NCBI RefSeq assembly: GCF_021654035.1
Contig: NZ_JAJPDW010000003.1
Location: 62,001-126,000, forward strand
DNA from: Microbacterium aurantiacum
Lineage (GTDB): Bacteria > Actinomycetota > Actinomycetes > Actinomycetales > Microbacteriaceae
Direction: 5' to 3'
Length of the DNA: 64,000 nucleotides
Shown: piece after piece, positions 56,766 to 64,000 of the stretch
Layout: each line of letters starts with the position of its first letter
Numbering within the stretch: position 1 is the first letter of the stretch
The notes under the pieces: model-generated
Told to the model about the DNA's origin: nothing
Seen by the model: the letters and a program-made list of their open reading frames with translations, nothing else
The model's database searches: none
Position numbers and translations under genes: made by a program

Positions 56766-58066
56766 TCGCGCGGGGCCTCGGATCCGGAGGTGCCCGGAGC
56801 CGCCCACTGGGTCGGTGCCGGCGCGGCCGGAGACTCCGGCGCCGGGTCCGGAGTCGTCGCGGCGGGCGCCTCCGACGTCGGGGGAGCGGGCGCCGCTGCC
56901 GGTGCGTACCCGGCGGGGGGTGCGTACGTCGCACCCGGGGCCGTGTACCCCGCGCCGGGATATCCGGCCGCGGGCGGGTAGGGCGCGGCACCGGGCACGG
57001 GCGCCGGCGCAGCCGCACGCGGGGCGATCTCGCGGCCGATGTGGGCCCGGTAGGGGTCGCCGAGGCCTGTGGCACCCGCATCTCGCTGCTCGACGTAGGC
57101 CATGAGGTCGAGGTCGAGGCCCTCGCGCCGCATCCGTGCGTCGATGTAGATGAGCGCCGTCGCGGTGGAGGTCACCACGACCGCGACCGCCTGGATGAGG
57201 AGGGTGAGCACCTGCGCGAGGAGCAGCGTCACGATCGTGCCGATGATCACGGCCGGGGCGGGGTCACCCGTGGGGGAGATGATCGTCGTCAGGCCGCTGG
57301 AGAGAAAGGTGAAGGGGATCGAGATGACCTGTCCCACGGCTCCGAAGACCAGCGGGATGAGGAAGATCACGCCCAGGGCGGGCCAGAAGCGCCCCTTCGT
57401 CAGGCGCCAGGACCGGCCGATGGCCCGACCGATCGTGGCCTGCTCCATGAGGATGACCGCCGGCACGAGGAGGAGCTTGATCGTCAGCCACCAGGCGAGC
57501 GGGATCATCCCGAGCACGATCAGGATGCCGAGGATGACCGCGACCGGAACGGCGACGAGCGCGAGCGAGACGATCACCAGCGCCACGATCGCCAGCGCGC
57601 CGACGATCACGACGAGGATGAGGGCGGTGTAGCCGATGAGCCGCCAGGCGACGGGCTTCACCCGCTGCCACAGCTGTCCCAGGCGCAGCTTCTCGGCGAC
57701 GGCCGCGTGGGTGACCTCGGTCACCACGATCGCCTGCACCAGGACCCCGAGGGCTCCGGCGGCCAGGCCCAGCACGAGGGAGGCGATGGCGGTGATCGCG
57801 ATCGAGCCGACGAGGATCGTCTCGAACTCCTCGCTTCCCGGTCGGACCGTGTCCAGGCGGGCGAAGGTCGCGAACGCCACGCCGCCGATGGCGACGAGCA
57901 CGACGAGATAGGCCACCGTCTGCACGACCAGGGCGAACCCGAGCAGCACGCGCGGGTTCTGCCGCAGCGCCGTGAACGAGCGGCCGAGGATCGTGCCGAA
58001 GGAGAGCGGATGCAGGGGGATGATCCCCGGGCGAGAAGCCGGCGTCCAGGCCGGGTACGCGGTCAC
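56762..58066 (-). CDS. DUF7847-type membrane protein (GDPD membrane-domain-like)
   Basis: The 434-residue protein starts with a proline-rich cytoplasmic segment, then FGTILGRSFTALRQNPRVLLGFAL (about 25-48) and six to seven helices, the arrangement of the membrane domain found in some glycerophosphodiester phosphodiesterases. No phosphodiesterase catalytic part is present. Residues 335-434 are low-complexity PAP/YPPAAGYPGAGY repeats, a flexible tail. GTG 58066 has AAGGGGG 4-5 nt upstream. It heads the MoxR-cluster operon and diverges from mtrA across 211 nt. Confidence 0.83.
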   Translation of the reverse strand: MTAYPAWTPASRPGIIPLHPLSFGTILGRSFTALRQNPRVLLGFALVVQTVAYLVVLVAIGGVAFATFARLDTVRPGSEEFETILVGSIAITAIASLVLGLAAGALGVLVQAIVVTEVTHAAVAEKLRLGQLWQRVKPVAWRLIGYTALILVVIVGALAIVALVIVSLALVAVPVAVILGILIVLGMIPLAWWLTIKLLLVPAVILMEQATIGRAIGRSWRLTKGRFWPALGVIFLIPLVFGAVGQVISIPFTFLSSGLTTIISPTGDPAPAVIIGTIVTLLLAQVLTLLIQAVAVVVTSTATALIYIDARMRREGLDLDLMAYVEQRDAGATGLGDPYRAHIGREIAPRAAAPAPVPGAAPYPPAAGYPGAGYTAPGATYAPPAGYAPAAAPAPPTSEAPAATTPDPAPESPAAPAPTQWAAPGTSGSEAPRE

Positions 58067-58207
58067 GGTGCCCCCTTGTGCATGGTTTCCCTGTGCTCGG
58101 ATGCCGTCCTGTCTCGGGGACCGGACGGGTGGTCCTATCGTGTCACACGCGCCGCGGCCGGGCGGCGACACCGGCCCGGTGTGCGGCGGGTATCCAGACG
58201 GGTCGAC

Positions 58208-58213
58208 TACTCT
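58208..58213 (+). promoter_or_regulatory. Candidate -10 box of the mtrA operon
   Basis: TACTCT at 58208-58213 is the best plus-strand -10-like box in the 211-nt divergent region and would give an mtrA leader of about 60 nt. No good -35 box is seen 16-19 nt upstream. I see no clear MtrA direct repeats here. Confidence 0.35.
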
Positions 58214-58277
58214 GTGACAAGCGCACGGGGACCGCTTGATCGGCGACCCCGCCGAACGTGGAGGACGAACCCGCGAG

Positions 58278-58958
58278 ATGACCTCACGCATCCTGGTGGT
58301 CGATGACGACACCGCTCTCGCCGAGATGATCGGCATCGTCCTGCGCACGGAGGGTTTCGACACGGCTTTCTGCGCGGACGGCGGGCAGGCGGTCGAGGCG
58401 TGGCGCACCGAGCGGCCCGACCTCATCCTCCTCGACCTCATGCTCCCCGGCATGGACGGGATCGAGATCTGCACCCGCGTGCGCGCGGAGTCCGGCATCC
58501 CGATCATCATGCTCACCGCGCGCACCGACACGGCCGACGTGGTGAAGGGCCTGGAGTCCGGCGCGGACGACTACATCGTCAAGCCGTTCAACCCGAAAGA
58601 GCTGGTCGCCCGCATCCGCACGCGTCTGCGTCCGGCCGGTCAGCCCGCGAGCGACACGCTGCGCATCGGCGACCTCACCGTCGATGTCGCCGCGCACGAG
58701 GTCCGGCGCGGTGACGAGGTCATCCCGCTCACGCCTCTGGAGTTCGAGCTCCTCGTGGCCCTCGCCTCGAAGCCGCAGCAGGTCTTCTCGCGCGAGATGC
58801 TCCTCGAGCAGGTCTGGGGCTATCACTACAAGGCCGACACGCGACTGGTGAACGTGCACGTCCAGCGCCTGCGCGCCAAGGTCGAGCTCGACCCCGACAA
58901 CCCGCGGATCGTCACGACGGTGCGCGGTGTGGGCTATCGAGCGGGCACGGTCGTGTGA
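58278..58958 (+). CDS. mtrA: Response regulator MtrA
   Basis: MtrA is the conserved actinobacterial OmpR-type regulator of cell-wall hydrolases, division and osmotic response. The 226-residue protein has a receiver with VVDDD (7-11), phospho-acceptor D53 in LLLDLMLPGMDG, the conserved T and K (ARTDTA; IVKPFNPKEL), and a winged-helix effector with TPLEFELLVALASKPQQVFSRE and NVHVQRLRAKVE...TVRGVGYR. ATG 58278 fits the family N-terminus; GGAGGA lies 13 nt upstream, somewhat far. It is followed directly by its kinase mtrB. Confidence 0.97.
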   Translation: MTSRILVVDDDTALAEMIGIVLRTEGFDTAFCADGGQAVEAWRTERPDLILLDLMLPGMDGIEICTRVRAESGIPIIMLTARTDTADVVKGLESGADDYIVKPFNPKELVARIRTRLRPAGQPASDTLRIGDLTVDVAAHEVRRGDEVIPLTPLEFELLVALASKPQQVFSREMLLEQVWGYHYKADTRLVNVHVQRLRAKVELDPDNPRIVTTVRGVGYRAGTVV

Positions 58959-58959
58959 G

Positions 58960-60687
58960 GTGACGCTGTCGTCCACCCCGGGCGCGGATCCCGCGGGGAC
59001 CGTCACTACCGGGGTGATCACCACCGCGACACCCCTCAGCCGCCGTGTGCGATGGCGGGTGTGGTGGCGGAACCTCCGGACCCTCTGGCGACGGAGTCTG
59101 CGGTTCCGCACGATCCTGGTGACGCTCGGTCTCACGGCGCTCGCGGTGACCGTGGCCTGCGTCTGGATGGCCCTGGCGATCCAGAACGAGCTCTTCGAGT
59201 CGCGCAAGGACCAGGTGCTGCGCGACGCCCAGCGTGCGACCGTCGCCGCGCAGCGGACGATCGACGCGTCGGTGCAGGGTGACGGCGTCCAGCTGCAGAA
59301 CGTCTGGACGGTCGTGCGCAACACCCTGGCACAGCAGTCGGCGAGCACGGTCAGCGCGGCGTTCCGCATCGGGCCGCCCACCGCCGACGCCCCGCAGGAC
59401 TTCACCTCCCTCCTCGGCATCGAGGACATCGTCACCGACGGCCTGCGCGATCGGGTGCAGCTGGATCCGGATCAGCAGTGGTGGCAGTCGGTGGCACTCC
59501 CGGCCGGTGACGGCACCACGGTCCCCGGCATCCTCGTCGGGCAGCAGCTGTCCGTCCCCGAGATCGGTCCGTACGAGCTGTACCTCGGCTACGACCTCGC
59601 CGGCGCACCCCAGACCCTGGGCTTCGTGCAGAGCACCCTGTGGATCGTCGGCATCGGACTGGTGCTGCTGATCAGCGGCATCGCATGGTTCGTCCTTCGC
59701 TCGGTGACCACGCCGATCGGCGAGGCCGCCGACACCAGCGCGAAGCTCGCCGCGGGCGAGCTCGGTGTGCGGCTTCCGGTGCGGGGTGAGGACGAGCTGG
59801 CGACGCTCGGGCGCTCCTTCAACGCGATGGCCGACAGCATCGAATCGCAGATCAAAGAGCTCGCCGATCTCTCCCTCGTGCAGCAGCGCTTCGTGTCGGA
59901 CGTCTCGCACGAACTGCGGACGCCGCTGACGACGATCCGCCTGGCCGCGGACATGATCAACGACCGACGCGAGGAGTTCGATCCGGCCACCGCCCGCGCC
60001 GCCGAGCTCCTGAACGCCCAGGTCCAGCGCTTCGAGACCCTCCTGACCGACCTCCTGGAGATCTCGCGCTACGACGCGGGGTCGGTGCAGCTGGAACTCG
60101 AGCCGACGAGCCTCGCCCATCTCGCGGAGGATGTCATCGCCTCGATGCAGCAGCTCGCCGACCAGAACGGCACTGACGTCCGTCTGGTCGCTCCGGGAGG
60201 ATATTCCCCGGTCGACATGGATCCGCGCCGGGTGCGCCGGGTGGTCCGTAACCTCCTCGGCAACGCCATCGAACACGGGGAGGGCCGTCCCATCGTCGTC
60301 ACCGTCGACAGCGACCAGCAGGCGGTGGCGCTCGGGGTGCGCGACTACGGTCTCGGCATGAAGGCCGCGGATGCCGAGCGGGTCTTCGACCGGTTCTGGC
60401 GCGCCGATCCGTCCCGGAAGCGGACCATCGGCGGCACGGGTCTCGGACTGTCGATCTCGCTCGGCGATGCGCGCCTGCACGGCGGCGACCTGGCGGTGTG
60501 GACCGAGGTCGGCCGCGGTTCGCACTTCGTCCTCACCCTTCCGCGGCGCGGAGGAGTGCTCACCGGGCCCTCGCCGATCGCGCTCGATCCCGGCGACGAC
60601 TCCGCGGCTCCGCTCGACGCCCTCGGCGGCACGCAGCCGATCGACGTGCTCCTGCCCGACGGTTCCCAGACGGAGGGCGCACGATGA
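58960..60687 (+). CDS. mtrB: Sensor histidine kinase MtrB
   Basis: MtrB senses envelope state and phosphorylates MtrA. The 575-residue protein has helix 1 near 52-74, an extracellular sensor region of about 150 residues, helix 2 near 226-247, a HAMP domain (LRSVTTPIGEA onward), the phospho-acceptor H317 in SDVSHELRTPL, and a HATPase domain with NLLGNAIEHG, DYGLGM and GGTGLGLS. GTG 58960 lies 1 nt after the mtrA stop; an earlier start inside mtrA is unlikely. The stop overlaps lpqB (ATGA). Confidence 0.96.
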   Translation: MTLSSTPGADPAGTVTTGVITTATPLSRRVRWRVWWRNLRTLWRRSLRFRTILVTLGLTALAVTVACVWMALAIQNELFESRKDQVLRDAQRATVAAQRTIDASVQGDGVQLQNVWTVVRNTLAQQSASTVSAAFRIGPPTADAPQDFTSLLGIEDIVTDGLRDRVQLDPDQQWWQSVALPAGDGTTVPGILVGQQLSVPEIGPYELYLGYDLAGAPQTLGFVQSTLWIVGIGLVLLISGIAWFVLRSVTTPIGEAADTSAKLAAGELGVRLPVRGEDELATLGRSFNAMADSIESQIKELADLSLVQQRFVSDVSHELRTPLTTIRLAADMINDRREEFDPATARAAELLNAQVQRFETLLTDLLEISRYDAGSVQLELEPTSLAHLAEDVIASMQQLADQNGTDVRLVAPGGYSPVDMDPRRVRRVVRNLLGNAIEHGEGRPIVVTVDSDQQAVALGVRDYGLGMKAADAERVFDRFWRADPSRKRTIGGTGLGLSISLGDARLHGGDLAVWTEVGRGSHFVLTLPRRGGVLTGPSPIALDPGDDSAAPLDALGGTQPIDVLLPDGSQTEGAR

Positions 60688-62369
60688 CCGCGGGACGTCG
60701 CCTCTTCGCGTGGCTCGGCGCCGCGCTCCTCGCCGTCGTGCTCACCGCGTGCGCCGGTCTCCCCACGAGCGGCCCGGTCAATCCGGGACGCGCGCCCGGT
60801 GAGGCCGAGGGGTCGCAGGAGGTCTTCTTCCGGCCGGTCGGTCCGCTTCCCGGCGCGACGCCGCAACAGATCGTCGAGGGCTTCATCCGCGCCGGGTCCG
60901 CCCCGGGCGCGGGCGCCCGGTGGGAGCGCGCGCGGGAGTTCCTCGCGCCGGGCTTCCGGTCGGCGTGGCGTCCGTCGGCGGGCGTGATCATCGACCTCGA
61001 GAACGACCGCGTGCCGGTCGAGACGGGGGAGGGCCTCGTCTCGGTGTCGTTGACGGTGGTGGGCACGACCGACGCCCGCGGCTCGTACCAGCAGGCCGAT
61101 GAAGCGGCGACCACCCTGTCGTACGAACTCGCCCAGCAGGACGACGGCGAATGGCGGATCACCGCCGCCCCGGACGGCGTGGTCCTCGACCGCGCGCTGT
61201 TCCCGAGCGTCTTCCACGAGTACGCGGTGATGTACTTCTCGCCCGGGTGGGAGTACCTCGTCCCCGACGTGCGGTGGTTCCCCACCACGACCGCCGCGAC
61301 GAGCATCGTCGACGCGCTGGTCAACCGCAGCAAGAGCGACTGGCTCGACGGCGCCGTGTTCTCCGCCTTCCCCGAGGGCGTCGAGGCCCGGCCGACGGTG
61401 CCCGTGTCCGCGGGCGTGGCCGAGGTGGAGCTCACCGAGAGCGTCCTCGCGTCCGACACGCAGGCACTCGATCGGATGCAGGCCCAGCTGGAGGCGAGTC
61501 TCGCGACGGCGAACGTCACGGCCGTGCAGATGAGCGTCGACGGCACGCCGCTCGAGGCGACCGCCGCGCCCGTCCGCTCCACGCGCATCCCCGGCGCCCC
61601 GCTCGTGCTGACCGAGCTCGGCTTCGGTTACCTCGCCGGTGACGAGCTCGAGCCGGTCGCGGGACTGAGCGACGTGATGACGACGGTAGACCCCGTGGCG
61701 ATCCAGACCTCCGTCGATCGCGATCTCGCCGCGCTTCTGCTCCGGACCGGTGAAGTCGCGCGGGTCCGCGACGATCGGACCAGCGTGGTCCTCGACGAGC
61801 GCGCGGGCCTCCTCGACCCCACGATCGGTCCCGGCGGCGGGGTCTGGAGCGTCCCGCGCGAGGACCCGTCGGCGCTGCGCGTCTTCCCCCTCGCGGGGGA
61901 GCCGATCGACGTCGAGGGTGCATTCCCGGACGCGACCGGCATCGAAGCCTTCTCGCTCTCCCGCGACGGCACCCGGCTCGCCGCCGTGGTGACCGCGGGG
62001 GGCCGGTCCGTGCTGTGGGTCGCGGGGGTCGGACGCGGTGCCGACGAGGGCGCCATCGTCCTGGACGAGCCCCTGCTCCTGTCGGTCCTCGGCGGGTCGG
62101 GCGTCGACGTCGCCTGGCTCGACGACCAGACCGTCGGCGTCCTCGTGCGACAGGACGACACGACCGTCGTCCTCGAGCAGGCCGTGGGGGGTCCGGGTAC
62201 GACGGTGGTGGCGCCACGGGACGCAGCCTCCCTCGCCGGCGGAACGTCGCTGTCGAATGTGCGCCTGCGCGGCGAGGACGGCGCGCTGTACGTTCGGCGC
62301 GGGTCCACGTGGCAGCAGGCGGCCGCCGGCATCCGTGTCCTCGCGACGCAGCAGGGCGCACCGCAGTAA
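60684..62369 (+). CDS. lpqB: Lipoprotein LpqB
   Basis: LpqB is the partner lipoprotein of MtrAB, thought to modulate MtrB from the outer membrane face. The 561-residue protein has a type II signal peptide with lipobox LTAC (C23), an N-terminal GerMN-like domain (EYLVPDVRWFPTTTAATSIVDALV near 190-213 and VAEVELTESV near 249), and a C-terminal beta-propeller-like region (GGVWSVPRED, AFSLSRDGTRLAAVV). ATG 60684 overlaps the mtrB stop. Gene order mtrA-mtrB-lpqB is nearly universal in actinobacteria. Confidence 0.96.
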   Translation: MTAGRRLFAWLGAALLAVVLTACAGLPTSGPVNPGRAPGEAEGSQEVFFRPVGPLPGATPQQIVEGFIRAGSAPGAGARWERAREFLAPGFRSAWRPSAGVIIDLENDRVPVETGEGLVSVSLTVVGTTDARGSYQQADEAATTLSYELAQQDDGEWRITAAPDGVVLDRALFPSVFHEYAVMYFSPGWEYLVPDVRWFPTTTAATSIVDALVNRSKSDWLDGAVFSAFPEGVEARPTVPVSAGVAEVELTESVLASDTQALDRMQAQLEASLATANVTAVQMSVDGTPLEATAAPVRSTRIPGAPLVLTELGFGYLAGDELEPVAGLSDVMTTVDPVAIQTSVDRDLAALLLRTGEVARVRDDRTSVVLDERAGLLDPTIGPGGGVWSVPREDPSALRVFPLAGEPIDVEGAFPDATGIEAFSLSRDGTRLAAVVTAGGRSVLWVAGVGRGADEGAIVLDEPLLLSVLGGSGVDVAWLDDQTVGVLVRQDDTTVVLEQAVGGPGTTVVAPRDAASLAGGTSLSNVRLRGEDGALYVRRGSTWQQAAAGIRVLATQQGAPQ

Positions 62370-62483
62370 CCCTTCACCGGCGCCCTCCTCCCCAGGCGCG
62401 GCCCCGGCGCCCCGAGGCCGCGTTCTTCCACGGATGCCGCACCCGCGCGGCGTGAGGAGCACACCGGGCGCGAGGCTCGGCGG

Positions 62484-63185
62484 ATGGATGCCTCGCGATG
62501 GTCCGCGACGGTGCGCGGCGCGCTCGCCGACGCGCTCACCCTGCTGCTCCCGGTCGAGTGCGCCGGGTGCGGCGCCGAGGACATCGCCCTCTGCGCGACG
62601 TGCGAGGCCGCCCTCGCGCCCGCCGTGGTGCACGGGCGCGTGCCCGGTACCGACCTCGCGCTGGCGAGCGCCCTGCGGTTCGAGGGGATCCCCGCGCGCG
62701 TGATGCGCGCGTTGAAGGAGGAGGGGAGGACGTCGATCGCGCGCGCGCTGGGACCCGCTCTCCGTGCCGCCGTCGATTCCGTCGCGCACGACGCGACGGT
62801 CTTCGCGCCCATGCCGACCTCGCGAGCGGCGTTCCGGCGCCGCGGCTACCGGGTTCCGGAGCTTCTCGCCCTCCGCGCCGGCCTCCCGATCCGGCGCTGT
62901 CTGCGGCTTGCGCGGGCAACCGCGGACCAGCGCGGGCTCGATGTCGAGGGGCGGCGCCGGAACGTGCGGGGAAGTCTCGTGGCGGCGGGTGTGCGAGGGC
63001 TGCCCGTGATCGTCCTCGACGACGTGGTGACGACCGGCGCGTCGCTCGAAGACGCGGTGCGGGCCCTGCGCGCGGAGGGGGCGCATGTCGTCGCCGCGGT
63101 CGCCCTCGCGGCCACGCCGCGGCGTTACGGCGCCTCCGCTCGAGACGGGACGGGTGGGCTCGGTGCATCGGAAACTGCCAGGTGA
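62484..63185 (+). CDS. ComF-family phosphoribosyltransferase-like protein
   Basis: The 233-residue protein has an N-terminal zinc ribbon (CAGCGAEDIALCATC, residues 27-41), PMPTSRAAFRRRGY near 114-127, and the PRPP-binding signature VIVLDDVVTTGAS near 175-187. ComF proteins relate to competence and DNA uptake in other bacteria, but here it is a conserved gene in the mtrAB-lpqB-comF-hpf-secA order of actinobacteria. ATG 62484 lies 114 nt after lpqB and may be read through from it. Catalytic activity is not established. Confidence 0.9.
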   Translation: MDASRWSATVRGALADALTLLLPVECAGCGAEDIALCATCEAALAPAVVHGRVPGTDLALASALRFEGIPARVMRALKEEGRTSIARALGPALRAAVDSVAHDATVFAPMPTSRAAFRRRGYRVPELLALRAGLPIRRCLRLARATADQRGLDVEGRRRNVRGSLVAAGVRGLPVIVLDDVVTTGASLEDAVRALRAEGAHVVAAVALAATPRRYGASARDGTGGLGASETAR

Positions 63186-63273
63186 CTTCGGCCTCCCGCG
63201 GCACTAGCGTGGAGTGCACAAGGCGACTGAAGGTCCGCCCTTGACCGGGTGGACCGGAACAAGGAGGTCAGGG

Positions 63274-63930
63274 ATGGAAACCAGCATCGTCGGCGTGGGT
63301 GTGAGCATCACCGAGCGATTCCGCTCGGTCGTCGAAGACAAGGTCACCCGGATCGAGCACCTCGCTCCCCGCGCGCAGCGCGTGGACGTGAAGGTCACTC
63401 ACCGCGCGTACCACAATGGCCGGGTCGAGGACGACACCGTCGAACTCACCGTGACCGGCAAGGGACCCATCGTGCGGGCGGAGGCCACGGACGGGGACAA
63501 GTTCACCGCCCTCGATCTCGCCGTGGACAAGCTGTGCGAGCAGCTGCGTCGCGCGAAGGACAAGCGCATCGACGCGCGGAACCACCCGCGCGGGGCGAAG
63601 TTCGAGAAGGAGAGCGGCGAGCTGCACGGCATCGACGTGCAGCCGGCATCCGTGGAGATGCTCCGCGCCGTGGCCACCGGGGAAGTCCCGGTCGTCGCGG
63701 CGGAGGAGGAGGCGGATTACACCCCGGTCGTCATCCGCACGAAGAGCTTCGACGCGGAGTGGATGACCGTGGAGGATGCCGTCGACCGCATGGAGCTGGT
63801 CGGGCACGACTTCTTCCTGTTCATCGATGCCCGGAGCGACCAGCCGAGTGTGGTGTACCGCCGCAAGGGATGGGACTACGGTGTCATCGCGCTGACGACG
63901 CAGACGGCCCCGGAGGTCGTGGCGTCCTGA
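63274..63930 (+). CDS. hpf: Long-form ribosome hibernation promoting factor HPF
   Basis: HPF binds the 30S decoding region and dimerises ribosomes in stationary phase. The 218-residue protein has the RaiA/YfiA-type N-terminal domain (GVGVSITERFRSVVEDKVTRIE, 7-28; LDLAVDKLCEQLRRAKDK near 87-104), a variable linker, and the C-terminal dimerisation domain (VVIRTKSFDAEWMTVEDAV...HDFFLFIDA...VVYRRKGWDYGVI, about 155-210). ATG 63274 has a strong AAGGAGG. TAGCGT at 63205-63210 is a likely -10 box. A 15-bp stem terminator follows. Confidence 0.96.
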   Translation: METSIVGVGVSITERFRSVVEDKVTRIEHLAPRAQRVDVKVTHRAYHNGRVEDDTVELTVTGKGPIVRAEATDGDKFTALDLAVDKLCEQLRRAKDKRIDARNHPRGAKFEKESGELHGIDVQPASVEMLRAVATGEVPVVAAEEEADYTPVVIRTKSFDAEWMTVEDAVDRMELVGHDFFLFIDARSDQPSVVYRRKGWDYGVIALTTQTAPEVVAS

Positions 63931-63935
63931 CAACC

Positions 63936-63970
63936 CGCGTGTGCCCCGGCCGTGTGCCGGGGCACACGCG
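63936..63970. terminator. hpf terminator hairpin
   Basis: A perfect 15-bp stem (63936-63950 with 63956-63970) and a 5-nt loop begin 5 nt after the hpf stop. No T-run follows. Confidence 0.85.
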
Positions 63971-64000
63971 CGTCGGGGCGTGGACGCCCGGACGGTACGC

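Noticed and set aside
60345..63086. A 913-codon minus-strand frame opposite lpqB and comF
   Set aside because: It is antisense to genes with clear lipobox and PRPP motifs and is a composition artefact.

Overview
The window is high-GC actinobacterial DNA. It most resembles the family Microbacteriaceae and is probably Microbacterium-like. The reasons are GC-rich third codon positions, GTG and TTG starts, a WhiB2-type regulator, the mtrA-mtrB-lpqB block, a DUF3499 gene, and many start codons placed 6-7 nt after a TAnnnT -10 box. The genus is inferred from gene content and was not tested. I saw no tRNA, rRNA, CRISPR array, transposase or integrase. No gene-free stretch exceeds about 210 nt.

Region 1 (1-7.6 kb) holds the start of an unrecognised divergent gene, purE, an LCP-family wall-polymer ligase, a glycosyltransferase, a large secreted lysozyme-like protein with C-terminal repeats, and a polysaccharide ABC exporter pair (permease plus ATPase).

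Region 2 (7.6-37.2 kb) is a large cell-envelope polysaccharide locus. The minus-strand part encodes dTDP-rhamnose synthesis (RmlA, RmlB and a fused RmlC-RmlD), UDP-xylose synthase, several glycosyltransferases, a Wzx-type flippase and a large membrane protein. The plus-strand part has UDP-galactopyranose mutase (glf), a second ABC exporter, an 1149-residue multidomain glycosyltransferase and two further glycosyltransferases. A second minus-strand block carries GlfT1- and GlfT2-like galactofuranosyltransferases and two tandem O-antigen polymerase/ligase-type proteins. Together these could build and export a rhamnose-primed galactofuran-type polymer plus at least one other glycan. Lipid-linked galactan would leave through an ABC exporter, flippase-dependent units would be polymerised by a Wzy-like protein, and LCP enzymes would attach products to peptidoglycan.

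Region 3 (37.2-46.9 kb) has a secreted repeat protein flanked by 44-bp direct repeats, manA, whiB2, and a conserved actinobacterial block (membrane glycosyltransferase, DUF5719, degenerate metallopeptidase-like protein, DUF3499), followed by ahcY.

Region 4 (46.9-58.1 kb) has divergent RDD and SpoIIM genes, a furA-katG peroxide-defence pair behind a perfect operator-like palindrome, an aquaporin, and a minus-strand operon: DUF7847-like membrane protein, DUF4129, DUF4350, MoxR, DUF58.

Region 5 (58.1-64 kb) has mtrA-mtrB-lpqB-comF, an envelope-sensing two-component system with its lipoprotein, then the long-form ribosome hibernation factor hpf, closed by a strong terminator.
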